Source: JAUWOY01 sp034431315 (lineage in GTDB: Bacteria > Chloroflexota > Anaerolineae > VGOG01). Taken from it: 21,469 bases of DNA. The notes under the pieces were generated by a model. It was given only the letters and a program-made list of their open reading frames with translations, was not told the DNA's origin and ran no database searches. Location: NCBI GenBank assembly GCA_034431315.1, contig DAOUDK010000121.1, forward strand, positions 1-21,469. Reading direction: 5' to 3'. Made by a program: the position numbers and the translations under genes. Positions 6,406-12,469 of the stretch are shown here, piece after piece (within the stretch, counting starts at the first letter, position 1; every line of letters begins with the position of its first letter).

Positions 6406-8343
6406 ATGATAACGACAGCGCGCCGGCTTTGGAGCCGGCAAACCTTGATGGAGGCCGGACTGCCGGCCCTGACCGCCGTTCTGGGCATCCAGACCCTGCG
6501 CGTCCTGCTGCCCTCTATAATGTACGCCTATGGCGAGCGGCCCGGAGTGACCTCAATCCACCTGGGGCTTTACGCCTTCGGCACCTTCCTGGTGGCCTTC
6601 CTGGCGGCGGTTTTGCTAAGGCTGCTAGGGCCCCGAGCCTCGCTGGCTTTGACCGCCGGAGGCGTGGCAGTCCTGCGCCTGGCCGAGCAGCTATCCCCAT
6701 CCCCCTCGCTGGACCTGGCGCTGACGAGCCTGGGGACAATGCTCTTCACCCTCTTCCTGCCGATCTACCTGGGGCGTGTGCGGGGCCGGGGCTCTGAGGC
6801 GACGGGCCGCTATGCCGTCGGCCTCCTGCTGGGCCTGGCATTGGACACCGCCCTACACGGTGCATTCGGCACCTATGACCTGAGCTGGCAGCCGGGGGCC
6901 GGGCCGACCCTCCTGGTATTGGCCCTCGTGCTCATCCAGCTCACCTTGCTCGCCCGCACGCTGGCCCAGGGCGCTCCTCGAGAGGTAAGCGACGCCGGGT
7001 TCCCCTCCACGCTGCCCTTCCTGGCCCTGGGCCCCTTCCTTTTCCTTCAGGCGCTGATCTTCCAGAACGTCGCCCAGGCGACAGCGCTGACGGGCTGGGC
7101 GCAGCCAGTGGTCTTCGCCTGGATCGTCCTGGCCAATGCGATAGGCGTCGCAGTCGTGGCCATCGTGGCGAGCGACGCCCATCGGGGCTGGTGGCCCCTC
7201 GTCCTGCTCTTCGGCGCGGTGCTGATGCTCGTGCTGCCGGCATCGCAGCAAGGCGGATGGATGGCGGTGGCCTCTCTGCTCCCTGGGCAGATTTGCGCCG
7301 CGGGCGGGTTGGCGATGATTCTGATCGGGCTCGGCGCACGAGCCGATAGGCGAGGGCTGTGGCGGACGGCGGTGGCTAACGGTCTGGGGATGCTCCTCTT
7401 CGTGCTCCTGGTCTTCGCCTACTACATCGGCTACGACCTCAAGGTGCCCTACGAAAACATCGTCCTGCCGCCGCTCGCGGCGGGCATCGTCGTGCTGTGC
7501 GCCCTGGGCGCGACGAGGCTGCTGCCCGAAGCCCGTCGGTTAGCCCCAGATTGGACGCCGGTCTGGATAGCGTTGGCCCTACTGGCGCTGCCTTTGGGCT
7601 CGTGGTTGACCTGGCGCCAGCCCCAGCCAGTGCCGGGAAAAGGCTGGCCGGTGCGGGTGATGACCTACAACCTGCACCAGGGCTTCGACACCGAGGGGCG
7701 GCTAGGTATGGAGGCCCTGGCGCGGGTCATTGAGGAGGGCGGAGCCGAGGTGGTGGCCTTACAGGAGGTTTCCCGAGGGTGGTACATCAACGGGTCGCTG
7801 GACATGCTCACCTGGCTCTCGCGGCGGCTGAACATGCCCTACGTTTCCGGCCCCACCGCCGATCCCCTCTGGGGCAACGCCATCCTCAGCCGCTATCCTA
7901 TCCTGGAGCACGGCAACGTCCCGCTTCCTCGCGGCGGCGTGCCCCTGAAACGAGGCTTCCTCTGGGCACGCATTGACCTGGGCGGGGGCGAGACGATGCT
8001 CATGATCGCCACCCACCTCCACCACGTGGAGGAGGAAGGACACGTGCGCCTGCTCCAGGTGCCGGTCATCCTGGACTTCTGGGACGGGCGGGACCGCACG
8101 GTGATCCTGGGCGACATGAACGCCGAGCCCGATGCGCCGGAGATGGCCATGTGCCGCGATGCGGGCCTGCATGACGCCTTCGCCGAGATCGGCGTGGGGA
8201 CCGGCTACACCTTCATCTCCAGCGGGCCCTACACGCGCATTGATTACATCTGGGTCTCGCCGGACCTGGCGGTGAGCGACCTGGTCATTCCCCAGAGCAC
8301 CGCCTCCGACCACCTGGGGGTGGCGGTGACCGTGGGCCGCTGA
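6406..8343 (+). CDS. Polytopic membrane protein fused to an endonuclease/exonuclease/phosphatase domain
   Basis: A 645-aa protein. Residues 1 to about 410 form roughly 11 hydrophobic segments. From about residue 416 comes a complete endonuclease/exonuclease/phosphatase (EEP) domain: RVMTYNLHQG, VVALQEVSRG (metal-binding Glu), LWGNAILSRYPI, GDMNAEPDAPEM (Asp/Asn pair), RIDYIWVS and the terminal ASDHLGV (Asp-His catalytic pair). EEP domains cleave phosphodiester bonds in nucleic acids or phospholipid and phosphoinositide head groups. Tethering to a large membrane domain favours a lipid or lipid-linked substrate, which is inference. Start ATG 6406 has a good AAAGGAG upstream. Its GC content is high, like its neighbours. 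Confidence 0.88.
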   Translation: MITTARRLWSRQTLMEAGLPALTAVLGIQTLRVLLPSIMYAYGERPGVTSIHLGLYAFGTFLVAFLAAVLLRLLGPRASLALTAGGVAVLRLAEQLSPSPSLDLALTSLGTMLFTLFLPIYLGRVRGRGSEATGRYAVGLLLGLALDTALHGAFGTYDLSWQPGAGPTLLVLALVLIQLTLLARTLAQGAPREVSDAGFPSTLPFLALGPFLFLQALIFQNVAQATALTGWAQPVVFAWIVLANAIGVAVVAIVASDAHRGWWPLVLLFGAVLMLVLPASQQGGWMAVASLLPGQICAAGGLAMILIGLGARADRRGLWRTAVANGLGMLLFVLLVFAYYIGYDLKVPYENIVLPPLAAGIVVLCALGATRLLPEARRLAPDWTPVWIALALLALPLGSWLTWRQPQPVPGKGWPVRVMTYNLHQGFDTEGRLGMEALARVIEEGGAEVVALQEVSRGWYINGSLDMLTWLSRRLNMPYVSGPTADPLWGNAILSRYPILEHGNVPLPRGGVPLKRGFLWARIDLGGGETMLMIATHLHHVEEEGHVRLLQVPVILDFWDGRDRTVILGDMNAEPDAPEMAMCRDAGLHDAFAEIGVGTGYTFISSGPYTRIDYIWVSPDLAVSDLVIPQSTASDHLGVAVTVGR

Positions 8344-8370
8344 TTGCGCGACAGAAGTTAATGTAGCCAT

Positions 8371-8507
8371 TCGCCCATCGAACCCATTGCGGACGTCAGC
8401 GAGATCGAGGCGGGCCGGCATGGCCTGGTGATAGTCAAGAGGATGCCTGGCAAGAGGGGGCGCAGTTCTACGTCTTTACGGCGGAGGTGTTTGGGGAGGA
8501 GCACTAA
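8371..8507 (+). pseudogene. Frameshifted 3' remnant of an unidentified gene
   Basis: One frame reads EPIADVSEIEAGRHGLVIVK. After a shift near 8437-8441 it continues as DAWQEGAQFYVFTAEVFGE and stops at 8505-8507. Both halves have clean coding-like composition and joined would make one C-terminus. No start codon or upstream portion remains. I do not recognise the family. It is equally possible that only the second half is genuine. Confidence 0.4.
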
Positions 8508-8526
8508 AAAGCTGCGGGGTGTTTGG

Positions 8527-8570
8527 AAAATATTAGGTGCGCTCTCGCTACGGCAAGAGCGCACCTAATA
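8527..8570 (-). terminator. Terminator of the ferredoxin gene
   Basis: A perfect 15-bp inverted repeat (8531-8545 with 8556-8570) has a 10-nt loop. On the minus strand it is followed by TTTT (8530-8527). It lies 20 bp beyond the ferredoxin stop codon. It may also stop plus-strand readthrough, though no T run follows on that strand. Confidence 0.85.
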
Positions 8571-8589
8571 GCCTAATCATCTTGCCAAG

Positions 8590-8799
8590 TTAAGCCTCCA
8601 GTGGGTGATCCGGGTCGGGCAGACAGCAATCCACGGGGCATACCAGGGCGCACTGGGACTCATCGAAGAAGCCCACACACTCCGAGCACTTCTCGGGGTC
8701 AATCACGTAGATCTCCTCTCCCTCGGTGATGGCCTCATTAGGGCACTCCGGCTCACAGGCCCCGCACAGGATGCACTCGTCGGTGATCATATAGGCCAC
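8590..8799 (-). CDS. 2[4Fe-4S] ferredoxin (Allochromatium type)
   Basis: A 69-aa electron carrier. Cluster motif one is CILCGACEPECP. Motif two is CSEC, eight residues, C, three residues, CP: the expanded second motif of Allochromatium-type low-potential ferredoxins. A further Cys pair follows in VDCC. The start is GTG at 8799 (read on the minus strand), giving AYMITDEC. It has AAGGAGGTGA five bases upstream. The frame is open further upstream, but that part has no ferredoxin character. It has its own promoter and terminator. Likely partners are anaerobic oxidoreductases outside the window. Confidence 0.95.
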   Translation of the reverse strand: MAYMITDECILCGACEPECPNEAITEGEEIYVIDPEKCSECVGFFDESQCALVCPVDCCLPDPDHPLEA

Positions 8800-8862
8800 G
8801 GCGTTCACCTCCTTCCTTTGCTCATTTGAAGACCAGCCCTCGCAGATAAGGGCAACGGCCAA

Positions 8863-8891
8863 ATTATACAAGGCTTGCCCAAATCAGACAA
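8863..8891 (-). promoter_or_regulatory. Promoter of the ferredoxin gene
   Basis: On the minus strand TTGTCT (8891-8886), 17 bp, then TATAAT (8868-8863). The start codon is about 64 bp downstream. Confidence 0.8.
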
Positions 8892-8994
8892 GCGACAGAT
8901 ACTTTACAACGGTCTGGCGTTTTTGTCAAATTCCGCTTTTGCGAGCGCGGCAGACGTAATCGCAAGACCTCAGGGGACTTTTCTGTACTGGGCC

Positions 8995-9023
8995 TTGTCT
9001 TTTTTGGCAAGCCGTGATAAAAT
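8995..9023 (+). promoter_or_regulatory. Promoter of the polysaccharide operon
   Basis: TTGTCT (8995-9000), a 17-bp spacer and TAAAAT (9018-9023) lie 56 bp before the glycosyltransferase ATG. It diverges from the ferredoxin promoter across about 100 bp. Confidence 0.7.
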
Positions 9024-9046
9024 AACCCGTGAGAATCACTGATTTT

Positions 9047-9074
9047 GAAGTTTGAGTTTTGAAGTTTGGAGTTT
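9047..9074 (+). repeat. Two 14-bp direct repeats before the glycosyltransferase
   Basis: GAAGTTTGAGTTTT (9047-9060) is followed directly by GAAGTTTGGAGTTT (9061-9074). The GGAG in the second unit sits in ribosome binding site position for ATG 9079, so copy number here could affect translation. Confidence 0.6.
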
Positions 9075-9078
9075 AGAT

Positions 9079-10032
9079 ATGGTATCCAATGCTCAATTAG
9101 ACTTGCTCATCGTCATCGTCAACTACAACACTCGCGACCTGTTGAGAGATTGCCTGGCTTCTATCTACGAGAGTCGGGGCGATTTCGGCTATCAGGTGTG
9201 CGTGGTGGATAACTGTTCTCGCGACGACAGCGCGGCCATGATGCGCCAGGAGTTCCCCCAGGCCCAGCTCATCGCCAGCCCCACTAACAGCGGATATGCC
9301 TACGCCAATAACCTGGGGCTAACGGCCTTTGGCTTTGAGAACGCTCCTTTGGCCCGGCATCCCTCGTCACTTGTTCCCAGGTATGCCTTGTTGCTCAACG
9401 CTGATACCCTGCTTCCTCCCTCGGCCCTCCAGGAGATGCTGCACTTCATGGAGGCTCACCCTGAGGCCGGGGCGGCGGGGCCTAGACTGGTCCGCGAGGA
9501 CGGCAGCCTCGACCTGGCCTGCCGCCGCGGCTTCCCCACACCGAGCGCGTTCTTTTATCGCATGATGGGCCTGAGCAAACTCTTTCCCCAAAGCCCCCGC
9601 TTCGGGCGTTACAATCTCACCTACCTCGATCCCGATGAGCTGACCGAGGTGGACTCGGTGGTGGGGGCCTTCATGCTGGTGCGGGCCGAGGCCATCCAGC
9701 AGGTGGGGCTATTAGATGAAAGTTTCTTCTTGTACGGCGAGGACCTCGATTGGGCCTATCGGATCAGGAAAGCTGGGTGGAAGATCTACTACAATCCCCA
9801 GGTGACGGTGCTTCACGTTAAGGCGGCGTCCACCAAACACAGCCGCAGGGCCCGCTACGAGTTCTATCGCGCTATGGACATTTTCTATCGCAAGCATTAC
9901 GCGGCCACGACCCCATTTTGGCTTCACTGGCTGATCATCGCTGGCATCGTTTTGCAGGGAAGCCTGGCCATGTTGGGCGAGATCGTGAAGGGTTCACCAC
10001 GGCCTAAAATTCCTACGGAGGCGACGAGATGA
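9079..10032 (+). CDS. GT2-family glycosyltransferase (WbbL/rhamnosyltransferase-like)
   Basis: A 317-aa GT-A fold enzyme that adds a sugar from a nucleotide donor during surface polysaccharide assembly. It shows DLLIVIVNYNTRDLLRDCLAS (start of the fold), VVDNCSRDDSA, NSGYAYANNLGL, LLLNADTLL (DXD-type metal site) and ESFFLYGEDLDWAYRIRKAGW (acceptor/catalytic region). One hydrophobic segment near the C-terminus (HWLIIAGIVLQGSLAML) may bind the membrane. ATG 9079 has GGAG about seven bases upstream. The in-frame TTG at 9052 lies within the direct repeats. It overlaps the next gene by ATGA, indicating translational coupling. Confidence 0.92.
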   Translation: MVSNAQLDLLIVIVNYNTRDLLRDCLASIYESRGDFGYQVCVVDNCSRDDSAAMMRQEFPQAQLIASPTNSGYAYANNLGLTAFGFENAPLARHPSSLVPRYALLLNADTLLPPSALQEMLHFMEAHPEAGAAGPRLVREDGSLDLACRRGFPTPSAFFYRMMGLSKLFPQSPRFGRYNLTYLDPDELTEVDSVVGAFMLVRAEAIQQVGLLDESFFLYGEDLDWAYRIRKAGWKIYYNPQVTVLHVKAASTKHSRRARYEFYRAMDIFYRKHYAATTPFWLHWLIIAGIVLQGSLAMLGEIVKGSPRPKIPTEATR

Positions 10033-11438
10033 AGCGCAGGGCTAAATTGCTTTTCACCATCTCCCTGGTGGTGCTCGACGTTGCGGACATCGCTTGGGCC
10101 TTTTATCTGGCTTACAGGTTGCGCCAGTGGATCAAGTGGCCGGCTCCTCCCCTGGATTTCGGCCCTTTTCGCAGCTATGTGGGGATGATGGTCGTCCAGG
10201 TCTTGGCCATGTTGGTGGTCTTCTTCTTTTATCGCCTGTACCATCGTCCCCGCGCCCTCTCCTCTATTGACGAATTCTATTCCCTCTTCGGTGCGGTTTC
10301 GGTGGGTACCATCTTGGCCATCGCCCTGAGCTCGTTGACGTTCAAGAACAGCGCTCTGGAGCTGGATTACTCGCGGGGCATGATCCTCTACGCCTGGGCA
10401 TTGACCATCGTCCTGGCGGGCGTAGGGCGCTTTGCTCACGGTCGGGTGCAGCAGGCCCTGCAAGCCCGAGGCCTGGGCGGATCCCGCGTGCTCATCGTGG
10501 GCGCAGGCGAGGTGGGGCAGATGATCCTGCAGAAAATCCTCTACCTGCCGGGCCTGGGCTACGAAGTGATGGGGTTCGTAGACGGCGACGACTCAGAAGA
10601 TGTCATGGGAGTCCCCGTTTTGGGGCGGATCGGCGATATCCCCTCTCTCATTGACACATATTCTATTGACGAGGTCATCATTGCCCGGCCTGAGGCTTCC
10701 CACGAGGAGATACTGACCATCATCTCCCTCTGCGAACGGGGGAAAGTGAGCATTAAGGTTTATCCCGACGTCTTCCAGATCATGGCCGCCCAGATCAGCA
10801 TCGGCGACCTGGGTGGGCTGCCTCTCCTCACCGTCAGAGATATCGCCCTCAGGGGCTGGAGACTGTCTCTCAAAAGGATGGTGGACTTGATCGGCAGCGC
10901 TGTGGGCCTGGTTGTGGTCTCTCCTCTTATGCTGCTGCTTGCTGCCCTCATCAAGTTGGACTCGCGGGGTCCCGTCTTCTATGCCCAGGTACGCATGGGG
11001 CTGGACGCCAAGCCTTTTTGGATGCTCAAATTTCGCTCCATGCGGGCGGACGCCGAGGCCAAGACGGGCCCCGTTTGGGCCACCGAGGACGATCCGCGCC
11101 GCACTCGGTTGGGGGCCTTCATCCGTCGTTTTTCCATTGACGAGTGGCCTCAATTCATCAACGTCTTCCTGGGTGAGATGAGCCTGGTAGGGCCGCGGCC
11201 TGAGCGCCCCGTCTTCGTCGAGCAGTTCAAGCGGAGCATTCCCCGCTACATGGACAGGCACCGCGAGAAGGCCGGCCTCACCGGCTGGGCCCAGGTCAAC
11301 GGCCTGCGGGGCGATACCTCCATCGCCGAAAGAACTAAGTACGATCTGTGGTACATCGAGAACTGGTCCCTCTTCCTGGATTTCAAGATCATCCTCAAGA
11401 CCGTCTTCAACTCATTCACCAGCAGGAACGCGTATTAG
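10029..11438 (+). CDS. Polyprenyl-phosphate glycosyl-1-phosphate transferase (WcaJ/ExoY-like)
   Basis: A 469-aa initiator of exopolysaccharide or O-antigen synthesis that transfers sugar-1-phosphate to undecaprenyl phosphate at the cytoplasmic membrane. An N-terminal membrane part (about residues 1-140, four helices) is followed by a Rossmann-like CoA-binding domain (SRVLIVGAGEVGQMIL) and the C-terminal bacterial sugar transferase domain. That domain is marked by LKRMVDLIGSAVGLVVVSPL, MLKFRSMR, IRRFSIDEWPQFINVFLGEM, SLVGPRPERP and AGLTGWAQVNGLRG. GGAGG lies about seven bases before ATG 10029. Coupled to the glycosyltransferase, it suggests a two-gene start of a polysaccharide locus. No flippase or polymerase is present. 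Confidence 0.95.
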   Translation: MKRRAKLLFTISLVVLDVADIAWAFYLAYRLRQWIKWPAPPLDFGPFRSYVGMMVVQVLAMLVVFFFYRLYHRPRALSSIDEFYSLFGAVSVGTILAIALSSLTFKNSALELDYSRGMILYAWALTIVLAGVGRFAHGRVQQALQARGLGGSRVLIVGAGEVGQMILQKILYLPGLGYEVMGFVDGDDSEDVMGVPVLGRIGDIPSLIDTYSIDEVIIARPEASHEEILTIISLCERGKVSIKVYPDVFQIMAAQISIGDLGGLPLLTVRDIALRGWRLSLKRMVDLIGSAVGLVVVSPLMLLLAALIKLDSRGPVFYAQVRMGLDAKPFWMLKFRSMRADAEAKTGPVWATEDDPRRTRLGAFIRRFSIDEWPQFINVFLGEMSLVGPRPERPVFVEQFKRSIPRYMDRHREKAGLTGWAQVNGLRGDTSIAERTKYDLWYIENWSLFLDFKIILKTVFNSFTSRNAY

Positions 11439-11543
11439 TTGGACTACCCAGCGCGGCACCTCTATGAACGGCTAGGCTTTGCTGTGATCGGGGAGACTGA
11501 GACTCATTATCTTATGAGGTGGCCGGCGAAAAGCGTGGGCTAA
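11439..11543 (+). pseudogene. C-terminal remnant of a GNAT acetyltransferase
   Basis: Directly after the stop of the sugar transferase, in the same frame, the sequence reads PARHLYERLGFAVIGETETH followed by YLMRWPAKSVG and a stop. The ARxLYExLGF motif and its tail are the end of the GNAT fold (acetyl-CoA-binding region and last strands). No start or N-terminal part exists. I take it as the leftover of a gene cut by the rearrangement that formed this junction. Confidence 0.75.
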
Positions 11544-11687
11544 CACTTCACTACACGACGCGCTATTGCGCGTGTTTGTAACGTGTCCTTGCCTTTGCAG
11601 GTTGTCTTTTGCTGGGGTTGATATTGGAGACTCCACCTCGTGGCTGATTTCCCAGTTGTTAGATTGCTTACATGGAGGTAGTAATCC
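11544..11687 (+). other. Spacer before the TIR gene
   Basis: ACGCGC-TATT-GCGCGT (11558-11573) followed by GTTTGT is a weak terminator-like hairpin. Further on, TTGCAG and TGATAT with an 18-bp gap are a possible but poor promoter for the TIR gene. GGAGG ends about ten bases before its GTG. No coding is seen. Confidence 0.4.
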
Positions 11688-12407
11688 GTGGCTCTGAGCC
11701 TAGAAGAGCTGATTCAGCGAGCCAAAGAATACGTAGAGCTTGAAGCCGACACAGTAGTGACCAATGTCGTTTTTACAGAGCGCTTTACCTTGCTTGGTCG
11801 AGAGGACATCGTCCTGTCGGTAAGTACTACCGATCCAGAGGAACCCGAATGGTGGGTGGTTGGCGGCTCCACACCTATGAATCTTTACGCTAAGTCGCGT
11901 TTTCTCTCAGCGGGTGAAGCGTTCTCAATGCACACAGGCTTGATGTTGCGCTTGACTGCACGTGATTTCGAGGAATCATATGAAGTGCCTGAAGACATCG
12001 GTTACGACGCTTTTATATGCCATGCAAGCGAGGACAAAGATGAAGTAGTACGCCCTCTTGCAGAAGTCCTCTACCAGATGGGCTTTAGCATTTGGTACGA
12101 TGAGTTTGAGTTGAAGGTAGGAGACAGCCTCCGACAGTCTATTGACAAGGGGCTTGTCAATTCCCGATATGGAATTGTGGTTCTTTCGAAAGCATTTTTT
12201 GCGAAGAATTGGCCTCAATATGAGCTGAATGGACTGACCGCGCGCGAGATCGGGGGACGTAAAGTCATCCTCCCTATTTGGCATAACATAGAGAAGAAAG
12301 ATGTCCTCGCTTACAGTCCACCACTCGCTGACAAAGTTGCACTAAGCACAAAGCGAATGAGCATCAATGAAATCGCTCACGCTTTGGCAGAGGTGCTAGC
12401 TGTCTAG
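11688..12407 (+). CDS. TIR-domain protein with an unassigned N-terminal domain
   Basis: A 239-aa protein. Residues 104-239 are a TIR domain: GYDAFICHASEDKDEVVRPL (first strand and AA loop), FSIWYDEFELKVGDSLRQSI (BB loop), SRYGIVVLSKAFFAKNWPQY, then Glu179 in the position of the catalytic NADase Glu. Bacterial TIR domains typically cleave NAD+ or make cyclic ADP-ribose signals in anti-phage immunity; that role here is inferred from the family. Residues 1-103 (with EWWVVGGSTPMNLYAKSRF) are probably a sensing or partner domain I cannot name. The start is GTG 11688 after GGAGG. It is AT-richer than its neighbours and stands between a GNAT stub and a lipid operon. No Thoeris ThsA or other effector gene is adjacent, so the NADase itself may be the effector. 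Confidence 0.9.
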   Translation: MALSLEELIQRAKEYVELEADTVVTNVVFTERFTLLGREDIVLSVSTTDPEEPEWWVVGGSTPMNLYAKSRFLSAGEAFSMHTGLMLRLTARDFEESYEVPEDIGYDAFICHASEDKDEVVRPLAEVLYQMGFSIWYDEFELKVGDSLRQSIDKGLVNSRYGIVVLSKAFFAKNWPQYELNGLTAREIGGRKVILPIWHNIEKKDVLAYSPPLADKVALSTKRMSINEIAHALAEVLAV

Positions 12408-12469
12408 ACCTGATGGGTCTTTCAGAGACCGCGTTCAGATCCAAAAGGCGAAAGGACAAAGTACATACT

